Source: Acheta domesticus (Eukaryota > Arthropoda > Insecta > Orthoptera > Gryllidae). From it: DNA of 64,000 nucleotides. The position numbers were made by a program, and so were the translations under genes. Location: NCBI GenBank assembly GCA_031308135.1, contig JAHLJT010009419.1:34527221-34591220 (forward strand), written 5' to 3'. Each line of letters begins with the position of its first letter. Position 1 is the first letter of the stretch. Below are positions 34,250 to 46,849 of this stretch, piece after piece. The notes below the pieces were generated by a model. It had not been told where the DNA came from and searched no databases. It saw only the letters and a list, made by a program, of their open reading frames with translations.

Positions 34250-35070
34250 AGATGCCACCAAAGATTCTAGGGCCAAAACAAAAAGCAACTAGTGGAGCTA
34301 CAGAATGGCACAAATTTTCTCGTAGTAGCTAATTTCCTAATATCTTTGGTCGGGGCTGACTTATCGGTCGTGCCCCATCCTTATGCCAACAACCATCTAT
34401 CGCCGCCCGAACATTTTTTCACCTTTGCTCAATTTTTCGGTTCCCTAATGGCAGAACCGGAAAACTACTTTAAGAATATGATTGAAGAGTAAAACCTCGT
34501 CTAAACGGAAATTTTCGTTGAAAAATTTGGTGCCGTATTTACGAAAATGGCGTTTTAGGCGTTACTGTAAATGCAAAATTTGAATCTCTTTTTCACAGAA
34601 AACCATTGAGATGTGAAAACACATTACTGGAAGTCGTTTCAAGCACTGCCATTCACAAATGTGTTAATGCGAAAAGCTCTTTTTTACTGAAAACCATTTC
34701 GATTTCGGAAAGCTTTATTGGAAGTCGTGTGAATCTGCCACTCACAAACGCAATAATATATACAAATCGCCGATAATGTGCATATTAAAGACATGAGAGA
34801 AATTTCAACAAAATTACATTTGTGTAATTTTTGAAGAAACAAAATAATACAGCAAAAAGGATTTTATGCCATTTTAAACACTGCAATTAGTACAAAAAGT
34901 ATCCGTACAAAAAGTTTGAAGAAAAAATTTGGAGCCGTTTTTGAGGAAAACGGTGTTTGAGTGTTGAAAATGCGGCAATATGAGTTCATTTTTACAGAAT
35001 ACTGTTGAGTTTTCAATAAACTTTATAAGACAAAATTTAATGTACATGCACACACAAGTCGAAATAAAAG
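34250..35070. repeat. Copy of dispersed non-coding repeat family R
   Basis: Shares with 47400-48250 and the inverse of 49100-50030 the phrases CTAGTGGWGCTACAGAATGG, TTTTTCGGTTCCC, AAAACCATTGAG/TTTTCACAGAAAA, AATCGCCGATAATGTGCATA and GGAGCCGTTTTTGAG. No protein is encoded. It lies inside the 5.8-kb hAT, either as a further insertion or as part of it. Confidence 0.65.
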
Positions 35071-35474
35071 TGGAGGCTCATATCATCACCTTGCGCAGAA
35101 GATTACATTTTAATTAAAATAATTTATTAATGTAGATTTCAAAATACGTATCCTACAGTTATGTATAAACATTTTTGATCATAATAAACAATAAAATATT
35201 TCGATATATGATTTACTGAGAAAAATGCATTGTTGAAGTTACAGTTCGGACCGTTCAAACGAGGATAATCACTTCGATGAGGATAGTCACTTTTGTGTTC
35301 AACCAATCTAATTAATAACATTCAATAATAATCAATTAAATAATTAACAAAATTGAAAACAGTGTGTGTAGTTACAGCACAATTAATTAAAACCATTCAT
35401 ATAAACGAATTTTTCGTGTTCACAATGGCGCCCAAATTTGCCCCCCCAATGAAAGATCCGAAAGCCCGCCTCTG

Positions 35475-35968
35475 GTACTTATAGAATGGCGGTGTCGATT
35501 CATCCAGTAAATTATGCTGTATTGCGATTGCCCTGTGTACGATTGTCGCAACTTGATTATGCCTTCCCAAGTAAGCACTGTCTGAGAGGGAAGAGCATGC
35601 AGCTGTGACGTGTTCTATAGTTTCTCGTACATCTCCGCACTTCCTACATTTATCCACCACATCTTCTTTCAAACAATGCTTTCGATAGTTTCTTGTCTTG
35701 ATAACTCAGTCTTGAATGGCCATTATAAAACCCTCGGTCTCAGGATATATTTGTTTTGCTAAAAGCCACATCAGCGAAGAACGTCTATCTACATCATCTT
35801 GAAACAAAAGTTTTGGGTATCTTCCATGAATTTCTTGTTGTTTCCATTCATTAAAGCTTGACTGGTGGGTAGAGATATTTATTTTATAATTTCACTCATG
35901 GAGGTTCAATGGAGTGAAGCCGTAGTCCTCATTAACAGTTAATTTCATTACCGTGTTGGTGGAGTTTG
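35475..35968 (-). mobile_element. RLE-type LINE family 2, 5' part of the split copy
   Basis: On the minus strand it encodes EDVVDKCRKCGDVRETIEHV...C (CCHC motif) and QHNLLDESTPPFYKY, which continues into the 29699-29186 fragment once the hAT is removed. It matches the + strand copy at 45750-46240 closely. A further short duplicate of the CCHC-coding stretch lies at about 35969-36030, just before an ATT array. Confidence 0.82.
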
Positions 35969-36040
35969 TGACGTGTGACGTGTTCTATAGTTTCTCCTAC
36001 AGCTCCTCACTTCCTACATTTATCCACGTCCATTGTTGTT

Positions 36041-36041
36041 G

Positions 36042-36089
<48 letters not shown>
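36041..36089. repeat. (ATT)n array
   Basis: Roughly 48 bases of ATT units after a GTTGTTGTT lead-in, at the end of the LINE family 2 remains. Confidence 0.9.
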
Positions 36090-36450
36090 GCGTATCCGTG
36101 CGAGAACTCTCGCATGTTAAAACCCACCCTTTCCCTATCCATTTGTCTATCCTTTCAATTAAGAAGGAAAATTGTTAATGAAAAATGTTTATTTTTTTAA
36201 TGTATAAATTTAACTTCTAATGTACTTGCAGAATATCAAACAAAAATAACAATACAATTGATGTTGGAAACAAATTTTCAATAAAAGTTTATTCAGCATT
36301 ATAGAGAGATGTTCTCGGAACAATTCATACTTCTTTAAAAACAACTTTGAACAAATTATTCACTCCTTGAGAGTTAACTTTTCGCTTTCCTTGATGGTCA
36401 CAAACATAATAGATAAGTTTTTACTCTTCAGAAAGCAAAGCAAAGTAAAG
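36090..36450 (+). repeat. Direct repeat Q, copy 1
   Basis: Begins CGTATCCGTGCGAGAACTCT. Similar sequence recurs in two blocks at 37117-37320 (first half) and 38505-38680 (second half). Shared phrases include CAATTGATGTT, AATTTTCAATAAA, CTTGGAACAATTCA/CTCGGAACAATTCA and AGTCACAAA/GGTCACAAA. Non-coding. Confidence 0.6.
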
Positions 36451-37116
36451 TAGTGCGTAAATACCAATGGAGCAAGTACAGCCCTACTCTTTGCAATATT
36501 ATTTGAATTTCCTTGATTTGTTATGAGGAACAGAGGGGGTTTTGGAGAGTTCAGGGTGCCAGCTTGCTGGGGTGCAAAAATTGAAAAATTATTTGTGTAT
36601 TAAAAAGTATTGGATTATTTTCAGCGTTCTTACGTACCTCAATAAAAGCAATTCCGAGCCAAAAAATAAACTAATATTTTCACCTTTGAGTACTAAATAC
36701 AATTTGTTACCATTGGAAACAATTTAGTAGGCTTAGACTTCACTTCGGAGATGGGAATGTTACTCAAACGATGTTTGCATATTGAAAATCTTAACGAACC
36801 GACACCTTGAGTTTAAAATCAAACGGTGTATTGTTTACAATATGAGTTTGCAGATGGGCGTTGATGTACATACTTCCAGACACCACCAACATTTAAATCG
36901 TGACTTTGGACTGCGAATGTTGGCAGTTGTCGAGTGACTTCTCCTATTCTTTCTATATTTTTTAATGTACTTGCTTTTTCAATTAATTCACGTAGTATTG
37001 TAGGCCAGCGCGATTTGATTTTTGTTTTTCATTTATTTCAAGTTATTTTACTTCAGCTAATTTAAAATGTTTGTTCTTTGTGTTGTGCCATACACAAGTT
37101 TTCCCCTACTACCTCC

Positions 37117-38680
37117 GCGTACCCGTGCGAGAACTCTCACATGTTAGACCCTATGTTAGATCCCTATCCTTATATTTCCATTTTAAGAGGGGAAGTAGTT
37201 AACGTAACTTGTTTATTTGTTTAAAAATATATAAAGGTAAGTTGCAATGTACTAACACAATATCAAATAAAATAAAAACAATGCAATTGATGTTTAAAAT
37301 AAATTTTCAATAAATATGTATTGAAATGTACCAACAATGTCTCGTCATAAATTATTACGAGATCGTGCCGTTTTAACTGACATCATTTACCTTAGGACTG
37401 TTATATTCGTGACCCATTCCGAATTTATAGAAAAATTTTGGGCGCCAGGAACAGGTTACGATAATTGATAATTAAAACCAATGCTTCTACAGCTTATTTT
37501 AACGAATGGATAAATGTCCGGCTAGCTGGGTCAATGGGTCACGTAATGGATAATCGCTATCGCCTAGATAGCCGATTATTTGATCTGCCAACTATACAGT
37601 ATGGCGAGGAATCTGAAAGGAAATAATTATATATCTCTAACTACTTAAGAGTTATGACTGACCAAATGAAAATCATCTTTTCATTTCCAAAAGAAAAATT
37701 TAACAATTTATTGACTTCTATTGACAATTGTTCTGCCTCTAGGTCATGACCTCGTTTTAAAAGAAAACCTTTGTACTGCAGTACTTATCTAACGTGATCT
37801 TGACCGACGACGCCCCGCAGTATCTTCTCACTTGAATGCTGATAATCCCAAGTCCAATTTCTCTCTTCTAATCTTGTGACGCTGCCGACGAATCCAGCCC
37901 TCATTGCCTAGAATATCTACCGGTTATTACTTGATATTCACAGTTCCTAGTTCTCCCCAACTACGTGATAAAACATTAAAGTCCAAAACCGCAATATAAA
38001 AAACATTCAAAGTCCTAAGCGAATTTACTGCTGCACATCAATTTTCAGAGTCCGAAAACCATTGAGTTTCACGTCAAACTTACAAGTCCTACTTCCCTAA
38101 TATTATACCCGCGAGCGATCTGTACCACTTGAAGACCTCTATAAGAATGTCATTTACTCCGTTTTTCGCCCTCAACGCCTCGGTATCCGTCCTTCATTCT
38201 TATTTTTTTAAACAAAACGACAAAATTCGACAGTCTATTCTCAGGAGTTGACAGTCTATTCTCCCTTAGCCAATCCATTCATTTCTTACCAAATCAAGTA
38301 GCCACGCCCTCGATAGTCATTCCTTTCTAGACCAATCCCAAATTATCTTATATGTTTTTCTAGCCAGCGCCCCCACCTATTCAAGGCCTGAATGCAGTTT
38401 ATTGACTTTGCCAACCACTACGCCGGCGTTGCTAAGGCTGTATATTGCCATTTGCAGACCCTTTTAACCCAACCCATTTACAGCAAATGTTACTGTCAAA
38501 ATATATAATATATTGGTATATCACAGTATTCAGTATCAGTGAGAGTTTTCTTGGAACAATTCACAGCACTTCCTTAAAGACAACATTTGTAGTAATTATT
38601 CAATATTCTTTGACAGCTAGCTTTTAGCTTCTCGTGAGTCACAAAAATATTAGAAAAGCTTTTTACTTTTGAGAAAGCTA
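37117..38680 (+). repeat. Direct repeat Q, copy 2, split by ~1.2 kb
   Basis: 37117-37320 matches the first ~200 bp of copy 1 and 38505-38680 matches the rest. The intervening ~1.2 kb (37321-38504) has no counterpart in copy 1 and no recognised protein or terminal repeat. The simplest reading is an old insertion in copy 2 or a deletion in copy 1. 36451-37116 and 38681-39120 show no recognised feature. Confidence 0.5.
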
Positions 38681-39122
38681 CGTGTCTGAACCCGCTGACT
38701 TTAAAATTTCATCGAATGATAACGAAAATACTGGTACAGGTAAAACACAGTCCTCACTCTTCTCTGTGCCCAAACATCCCTCCTCAATTAGGTACACACC
38801 ACGTACAGACACAGGTAAAACGTTAATTGATTGGTTTCACTACACGCAAAGAAACAATCTTCATAGGTATCAAGCAACTATAATAGTACTTCCGGTTGTT
38901 GCTGGAGAGCAAATCTTGAATTAATGATTATGCAAATAAACCTCGTCAGACTGCACAAACTACGGTGTTAACTGAAAGCGTAAATAAAGATTGTCGAATC
39001 TAAGCCTTCTAAGCGTGTCGCCACAAACATTGCTAGCTGAAATATTGAGGTGGCCTTGATAATATTGAAGCGTGGAACCGGAAAGTTAATTGAATGGATC
39101 GGGGAATGTCTCTTCTTGTAGA

Positions 39123-39250
39123 TTATGGTGTGAAAAACGTTTCTTTGAGGCCTTTGGCCTCAAAATTTTACTTTTTAAGGCTCTAAAACTCTTTGTTAAT
39201 GAGTTATTTGCCGACATAGATTGACATGTGACGCGGGTTGCATTTTACAT
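39123..39250 (+). repeat. Dispersed repeat shared with 61990-62130
   Basis: Both loci share CGTTTCTTTGAGGCCTT, TTTTTAAGGC..TAAAAC and, about 100 bp on, GGTTGCATTT. No coding capacity. Probably fragments of an unclassified TE. Confidence 0.6.
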
Positions 39251-39416
39251 TAATATTTCGATGCGTTTTTTAAAGAAATTATCCATATTTTTAAAGTCAA
39301 AGTGGAATTCGTCAAGTCTCCGTGAAATTCTCTTTCTTTAGAGCCCTCATTTATAAAGATTGGTTGCGTGTGAAAGCCGGAACCCAAAGGTATACTACTG
39401 AAATAATACAGGAGAG

Positions 39417-39462
<46 letters not shown>
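39417..39462. repeat. (ATT)n array
   Basis: About 45 bases of ATT units. No LINE was recognised next to it. Confidence 0.92.
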
Positions 39463-39639
39463 CAGGCAACGACGCTCGGTTAAACAGAGCAACAAAATAC
39501 CGAACCCAAATACCGAAAGATAGACCGAAGGTAAAACGTGTTTGTGGTCAACACTATCTCTAAACTAAATCGATAAAATGATTTTCTCTAAAATCTATAT
39601 CCCTGATCTATTTAAAGGAACTCGAGTCCCTGCGAGTTT

Positions 39640-40660
39640 CAAATTGATATTTTGAATTTTGTTGGTACATTAGATAAAGCCTCAACATTTTCAAAATTTT
39701 CTCTAAAATGGCTCCTAATTTTTTGGATTAAACTTCGATCTCGTGAAGCATAAAGGACAGGTGCAGGTCTCATTTTACTTGAAATCTCAGATTTTTCGAA
39801 AATAGCAAAAATTAAACATTTTTTCGGCATCTTTCAACAACCACAATAATAATGATAGAAATTTCTTTCTTACTGATATCGGCTGCTAAAAGGTCGATCT
39901 TAAAATAAATTCATGGACAAATTGTCGAATTCAGTACTTCTTGCGTAATTTTGCCTGAAACAGGCATTTTTTTAAAACAATTATTTTCTTGAGAACTGCT
40001 CCAAATTTGTTCCCATACATCTAGCAAATAACGGTAAAAAAAGTGGTGCTGGTCCCATTTTCGGCGAAATCTTTGTATTTTCGAAAATTCCAAACAAGAA
40101 CAAAAAATACATTGCATAACGTACATAAATGATACTATAATTTTCTGTTAAAAGAAATCCTTTTAAGAATAATGGTATCTTTATAAGTGTATTTCACTCT
40201 CTTCTTACAAGAAAAAAAATAATTTGGAGCCATTTGTGAGAAAATTTTGATAAACTGCTTCATGTAAAGAACCCCCAAAATTGAATTTTTTTTTTCAAAA
40301 TCGCAAATGTCAAGTCTGATTGTCGGGTAATGTTCATTTTGAAAAGAATCCTACACATAGTTTAAACGCTTATTCACAAACTGACGAATGGACATTTTGA
40401 AGAAAAAACAACAACATAAAAACTTTTTTTTTCTGCATCAGAGTACCCCAAAATGAGAATTTCCGTTGAAATCTCGAAATCGGTTTTCCGCAGCATTAAG
40501 TAACTTTATTCTATGTGTAATACTCCGTATATACATACGTATACAAGAAAGAAAAAAAATCTCAAAAACTGCTTTAATTTTTTTCGGATATAAGAATGGC
40601 GTAGTTATTCATTTTCGAACTGTCTGCATTTTCGAAAATTGCAAAAGTTAGAAATAATGT
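39640..40660. repeat. Family R repeat, inverted/diverged copy
   Basis: Carries the family R hallmarks: TTTTCGAAAATTGCAAAA-type phrases, AAAACTGCTCCAAATTTG/GGAGCCATTTGTGAGAAAA, and the terminal GCATTAAGTAACTTTATTC with GTATATACATACGTATAC (near 40520). Non-coding. Boundaries are approximate. Confidence 0.55.
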
Positions 40661-41382
40661 GAGAAAGTATGTGATGTGTCATATATGTGCAGGCCCGCCC
40701 GCAAAACTTTTAACGGGGTCCCCTTTATAAAAGTGTATCACAAACACAAGTAGTGTTAGTACCTTAAATAATAAAAATATCCCCCAAAAATAGGCCCTCT
40801 ATTACCTGGACCCGCCCGCATTGCGGCCATTGCGTGCCCGGACGTTACGCCACTGTTGTTGCAGGCCCACAAATTCACTGTTATTGTGGTTGTCATCGTC
40901 ACTCGTGCCGCATATGGTCTGGGACCGACCAGTCTTCTTCCTCAACGAAGTAAGAATATCTTCCGTTGTGCATGACTTTCTTGCGCGATTTTTATCATTA
41001 CTTTGTAAAGATTAGGAATGGTTAATACTTATTTCCCCAATATTATACAATGAATTCGGTGTAAAACAACAGTAGTTTGCGCAATCAGTTTATAATGTTA
41101 AGCGATATTGCATGAGTATATGTTTTGAGAACGAGCGACATTAGGAGCGAGTTTTCAAATTTGTATGAATGCAATAAAGCAACATTATAAACGAGTTGCA
41201 CATGCTATTTTTTTGTATGACAGCATTATAAATTTATAAGAGAATCAAACTTAGTTTTTTGGGAAACAACTTTCTTGTGACGTCTCTGGCATTTCACATC
41301 TGTCCGCGAAAAGGGTCGGTATTTCCGTTTACCGCTACTACTCCACGATTCTCTCGCAGCGATTGCCTGAACGTGTGATGAC

Positions 41383-42117
41383 TAGAGACAGGATTTCCAT
41401 GCAAATGCATAATGTTTTTCTTTAAGCTTCGTAGACATTTCAAACTTTGTAAAAATATGTTTCATGAAAAAATTTGTTTAAAAATTCCATACTTTTTCCG
41501 TGCATGTTTGCACGTTTTGGTATTCTTTTGGATAAATGCATGCATAATGCATGTTTTTCAAATTAATATTGCATATTTAGACTCCTATCTAGCATATTAA
41601 GTACTTTCTTATTTTATGTACATAATTTGTGAAATTAAAACAGACTCATATTTTGTTTAAATAGTATATTGGTCGTAGATCCTGATAGCACACAGTTCTC
41701 TTTGTGACTTGAATGTTTGTGAATCGTGTGACTTTGTGAATCGTGACTTGAAATTTCTCCAAAATATAAAAAAAATCATTTGTGATGAAAAATCAGAAAA
41801 TGCAGAATTTGACCTTACATTGGCTTAGATTTTGTCTTTGAAATATGCTCGAATTATGTCTTGTGACTAAAAAGGTCACTTTCTCCATTCGAAAACATTT
41901 TTTGAGGCAAAGGAATGAATTTGACCTAGAACAGTTTAGAAAAATTGTTAATTGTTCACTTTTACAAAAGGAAATATAACTAAAATTTAAATAAAATAAA
42001 ATTTGATTGTGTATGTTTTCTCTATTTCTAATCCGCATCGTGCATATTTGACTATTTGATAGCGCATGTTTGCATGAATATTTTAGCATTTGATAGTGCA
42101 TGGAAATCCTGTCTCTA
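41383..42117. mobile_element. hAT-type MITE, 735 bp
   Basis: Inverted termini TAGAGACAGGATTTCCATGC at 41383 and in reverse complement ending at 42117, with perfect agreement over 20 bp. They are flanked by the exact 8-bp duplication GTGATGAC (41375-41382 and 42118-42125). Subterminal GCATGCATAATGCATG and GCATGTTTGCATG repeats sit at both ends. No transposase is encoded, so it is non-autonomous. The TAGA start links it to the elements at 16003 and 30099. Confidence 0.93.
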
Positions 42118-42553
42118 GTGATGACACAATTATTCGTGCCGTAGAATGCTAATACTTCATCGTTTGTACCGTAAAATACCCTTTTCTGATCAATTTCTTG
42201 CAACAGAAAAGGTCGTTTGAAACGCTGGTATACAAAACAATTCCTTTCGCTTCATGTCCTATTGAAGAAAACTGACATTCTTTCCCATTTTGGAAGGCGT
42301 ACTCCAAGACTTCAAAATTTTATTTAAATTATAACACTGGAAAAAAATGAATTTAATCGAAAATTAATGTGTGCTTTTTATGTAAGTGCAGGGGTAATGT
42401 GGGTGTGATTCGAAGGCTGATTTGTTCTGTTTTTCCTACGTACTATTTGGAAGTGACGACACATGGACGAAGACTGAATTTAAAGCATAAAGAATCTCTT
42501 CTTTTCATTGCGTTTAATATCAAGAGTGTACTCATGGTAAGGTCAAGGTAAAG

Positions 42554-43731
42554 GGGGTAACATTGCCACATCTTTGTTTCTTTTAAAGTTCTACTTTGTT
42601 GGATCAATCTTCACAATAATTATTTTGACCCTTCAATCCTTGACAAATGTTTCTTCAAAATATTGAAGTCACAGCTTCCATAATTTGAAAGATTTTATTA
42701 CTTTTTTAAAAGCAAGCAAAGTGGCAATGTTACCCCACAGGGACCAAACATAGCCACCTCTATTTATTTGCAAGTCTCTGGGAAAGTTTAAATGTGTGAG
42801 AGTTGGATAGGAAACAGAAGCACTTAAATATGCATCAGAACATTATTAGTTTTTGGTTTTCGACAGTTTAAATACTCTAAACAGGGATAAATACTGCTTT
42901 CGAACTTAGATTAAAATAAGTTTTATTACCTGTTTTAAATTGTGATAAAATGTGATAGGGAAAAAGTGCTTTCACCTTTTCATATTTAGTCTGAGAAGCT
43001 CAGCAACAACATTGTATTTTGGCATAACACACGTCATTTAAAGTAGACATGCTAATTCCATACAGTTCAGTAACCTTTTCCTACTTAATTTTCCACTGTT
43101 TACTTTTTCCATTGCTTAGTACATTTTAACTTCATCATAGGTTTGTGAACCTTAGATATTGGGTTTTTTTATTTGTCTACGTGTGAAAGTTACAGTGAAA
43201 GTATTGCAACAACAAAAAATTAATTTTGTGTGAAATATAATTAACCAATGTTCACAATTTATAAGTCATATGCTGTCATAAACTCACAAATGTCAATTGT
43301 TTCAATGTAAGAATTTCTTCTCAAAGGACATAAATGTAGGGGCAAGATGGTCAGTGTGGCAATGTTAACCTGAAAGTAGTATATGCTATTAATACATTTT
43401 ATCTTGTTTATAATAATGAATAATTATTAAGTCAGACATAGCATGCCTAGGACATAACATATTTACCTATCCAAATCCTTTATTTCAACTCAATTAACCC
43501 AAAATTAACGAAGATTCGCTCACGAGATTTGGCTGCATCACAATACACAATACATATTTACAGACATTTAAGGTTACAACTGTAACCCAATGCAACAAAC
43601 GATTGTATATAACGTTTCTAAGAGTTGTAGCAGACTATGGGAACTCAGCCAGTAAATAAATTTACGATGCATACTCTGATACTTAAAGTTTTTGAAGTTG
43701 TGGCAATGTTTCACCCATGGCAATGTTACCC
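42554..43731. repeat. Cluster of TGGCAATGTTACCC motifs
   Basis: GGGGTAACATTGCCAC (42554-42569) is the exact inverse of GTGGCAATGTTACCCC (42721-42736). Variants follow at 43356-43370, 43700-43716 and 43717-43731. Clusters like this resemble subterminal transposase-binding arrays of some DNA transposons. No transposase and no clean target duplication were seen. The rest of the 42118-44040 stretch is AT-rich and unrecognised. Confidence 0.65.
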
Positions 43732-44039
43732 ATCGTTACTTTACCGCGTAATAGAGAGATCGAAGAAATATGAAGCTTCTGGAACCCACATAACAGTTTG
43801 CAGTTGGCAACACGAACTCCCTTTATAGCAGAATGTTAGACAAAACATACTTGACAACCATATCTAAACTACGACATAGAACATATCCATACTCGCGAGA
43901 AAGTCTTTCATCTATTAAAATGTTTGCGGAGTGTAGCGTAAAACGTGATTAACAATCACGTGACCAGTAGTGTGTGAAGTGTAATTCATTGCAATAGCGG
44001 AGCATTGCCGGGGATGAATTGAGAAGTAAAGTTAATGTT

Positions 44040-46722
44040 CTCTCTCAATAATTAGAAGGTAGCAAATCAAAAAAGGTTCTGCGAAAAGTGAACGCCATTG
44101 CAGCTAAAAATAAAATTGATATATACCACCAAAATAGCCGACCAAAATTGATGACCTGAAAGATAACATCAGACAAAAGATGAAAGTGAAATGTGCTCGG
44201 CTTCGTAGATACAATGAAATCACAAAAAGGAAGGTACAAAACGCAGAATTCAGAATCCATCAAAAATAATTTCTGAGAAAGTTGAACTCTGACTCAAACA
44301 AGTAGCGAGTCAGTATAAATGAACAAGATTTTAAATCGTCCTGGATAAACAAATGGGCTAAACCCTGTGGATTCCGGATCATGGATAAAAAGAATTAACA
44401 AACAACTCGAGAACCTGCTCCAAATGAACTTAGAAGAAATAACAGCAAAAGACATTGCGAGTACCATAGGAAAGACTGAGAATTGGAAATCTCCTGGACC
44501 AGACAGGATCCAAAATTTCTGGCTGAAGTACTTCACTCATGCTCATGAATGCATTGCGCGCTGTTTTACTGAGGTGCTGTATAACCTGATAAAATGCCTG
44601 ACTATCTGAGTGAAAGGGACACTTCTCTAATCCTCAAAAATGGAGACCAATAAAACCCAATGAATTATGGACCAATAACATGTTTATCAACCATATATAA
44701 GCTCTTCACCTCTGTTATTGGTGAGAAAATCTACGTCCACTGTGCAAATAATAATACACTTGAAGAAGAACAGAAATGTTGCACTAAGGGAGCTATGGGA
44801 TGTAAACATCAACTCATCATTGATTCTGTTGTCTTGAAGCAATCTCAGACAAAGAAAATAAATCTTCACATCTGTTATATTGATTACAGCCAGGCTTTTG
44901 ACTCAGTTCCTCACAAATGGCTAAACAAAATACTGAAAATTTATAAAATCTGTCCAAATGTAAGAAATATCCTACAACATTTAATAAATAAATCGCGTAC
45001 AAATATATAATTCCAAGGTATTATATTGGGAAAGCTGATGTGCGAAAAGGTATATTCCAGGGCGATTCCCTCCTCAGCATTATGGTTTTGCCTCGCTCTA
45101 AAACCACTATCAACACTCTAGAACAGAACTAAATGTGACTATAGACTGAATATGAAAAACCCAAGAAGACTAATCCATTTACTGTACATGGATGACCTAA
45201 AGCTGTACGCCGAAACACAAGATAAATTAGAATCGCTTATAAATGTAGCAAGAATGTTCAGCGATGACATCGGGATGAAGTTCGGTCTTGATAAATGTGG
45301 TATAATAAATATTCATAAAGGAACTGTTCAAAATACAAAACAAATTGTGTTATATTAAACAAATACCACCTGAAGAAATATATTGCTATTTGGGAAACCC
45401 TCAGATCCATCGACTGGACCATAATTGTATCAAGAAGGAACTTTGAATAAAGAATCAAAAGCGACTGACAAAGTTGTTAAACACTTGCTTATCAGAGGGT
45501 AATCTGATTTCAGCTATCAACATCTGGGCTGTGCCGGTTCTAACTTACTCTTTTGGTATTGTTAAGTGGGCTGAATCTGATCTCAAGAAGCTGGACAGGT
45601 TGACGAGAAGACTATTAAATAATTTCTGCAGTCTTAATCCAAACTCCTCAGTAAGAAATATTATCTACCCCGAACAATGGGAAGCAGAGGGTTAGTTAAT
45701 ATAAAAACTCTTTGCCTGGGACAAGAGGAAAAAATGCGACAGGTCCTCTTAAACTCAACCAACACGTTAATGAAATTAACTGTTAATGAGGACTACGGCT
45801 TCACTCCATTGAACCTCCATGAGTGAAATTATAAAATAAATATCTCTACCCACCAGTCAAGCTTTAATGAATGGAAACAACAAGAAATTCATGGAAGATA
45901 CCCAAAACTCTTGTTTCAAGATGATGTAGATAGACGTTCTTCGGTGATGTGGCTTTTAGCGAAACAAATATATCCTGAGACCGAGGGTTTTATAATGGCC
46001 ATTCAAGACTGAGTTATCAAGACAAGAAACTATCGAAAGCATTGTTTGAAAGAAGATGTGGTGGATAAATGTAGGAAGTGCGGAGCTGTACGAGAAACTA
46101 TAGAACACGTCACAGCTGCATGCTCTTCCCTCTCAGATAGTGCTTACATGGGCAGGCATAATCAAGTTGCTAAAATCGTGCACAGGGCAATCGCAATACA
46201 GCACAATTTACTGGATGAATCGACACCGCCATTCTGTAAGTACACTTCTGCTCCAGTCCTGGAATCGTTCCACTCTTTGGTACTAAGATCTCTACTCTGT
46301 CCAGTTCTAATTGACCGTACTGTTAATCAAAGGCATCGCAGTACCATTATCCGACAACATCAAACAGAAAGAAATTGAAAACATTCTAAATATGAAAACT
46401 TATCTTATGAACTAAGACAATTTGGAAATTAAATGTTACCAAAACATACCCATTCATGATCTCGGCGGAAGGCCTTGTCAGTAAAAGCTTCCTATAACAC
46501 TTAAAAGAACTTCAACTACCGAAAAACTTTCTGAACATGGGACAGCGCGCAATGCTGTTACAAACAACCCTTATCGTAAGAAAATTTATATCTTAAGTCC
46601 AGATATAAGATGAACTTTTTCTGTGACCGAACCTGTTCCAAAACAACTCTGGGGAAGGTGAACATTTTTACCAACGAAAATAGCTGAGGAAAATATTATA
46701 ACAGTAATAATAACAACAACAA
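44040..46722 (+). mobile_element. RLE-type LINE family 2, longer broken copy
   Basis: Same family as 29186-35968 but including the reverse transcriptase. Order on the + strand: NYGPITCLSTIYKLFTSVIG, EEEQKCCTKGAMGCKHQLII, ICYIDYSQAFDSVPHKWL (RT motif A), LLYMDDLKLYAETQ (motif C, YMDD), then the thumb region, the CCHC motif (CRKCGAVRETIEHV), and remains of the RLE domain (YENLSYELRQFGN). It ends in an AAT/AAC-rich tail at about 46700-46722. Many stops and frameshifts. The 5' end is uncertain. Confidence 0.85.
44660..46378 (+). pseudogene. LINE reverse transcriptase/endonuclease ORF, disrupted
   Basis: Open segments 44660-45010 (fingers/palm to motif A), 45152-45358 (motif C), 45474-45695 (thumb, SAINIWAVPVLTYSFG) and 46046-46378 (CCHC and start of the RLE domain) are separated by stops and frame changes. 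The catalytic YMDD and the first aspartate (IDYSQAFD) are still readable, but the gene cannot make a full protein. It is the best record in the window of the family's domain order: RT, thumb, CCHC, RLE. Confidence 0.85.
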
Positions 46723-46849
46723 TACAGGAATAAAGGTTTCATTCACTTACGAAAATTATTTCCCCATTCCGCCTCCAATACCGATTTTCCAAGCAAATAA
46801 AATCTCTACTTTGTCACAAATAAGTTGCTATTGGTGTTTTTAAAATGTA

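Larger units (their letters stand above)
29708..35474. mobile_element. hAT element, 5.8 kb, inserted in LINE family 2
   Basis: Starts CAGAGGCGGGATTCGG and ends with the reverse complement of CAGAGGCGGGCTTTCGG. It is flanked by the exact 8-bp duplication GTACTTAT (29700-29707 and 35475-35482), which fits nTnnnnAn. The next bases at both ends are G-rich with runs of CCCCCCC. Its own transposase was not recognised. Much of its length is another hAT (30099-33703) and a copy of a dispersed non-coding repeat (about 34250-35070). Confidence 0.85.

Noticed and set aside
38682..38924. 80-codon plus-strand frame (starts MSEPADFKISS).
   Set aside because: It begins within repeat Q and has no recognised domain, so it is not called as a gene.
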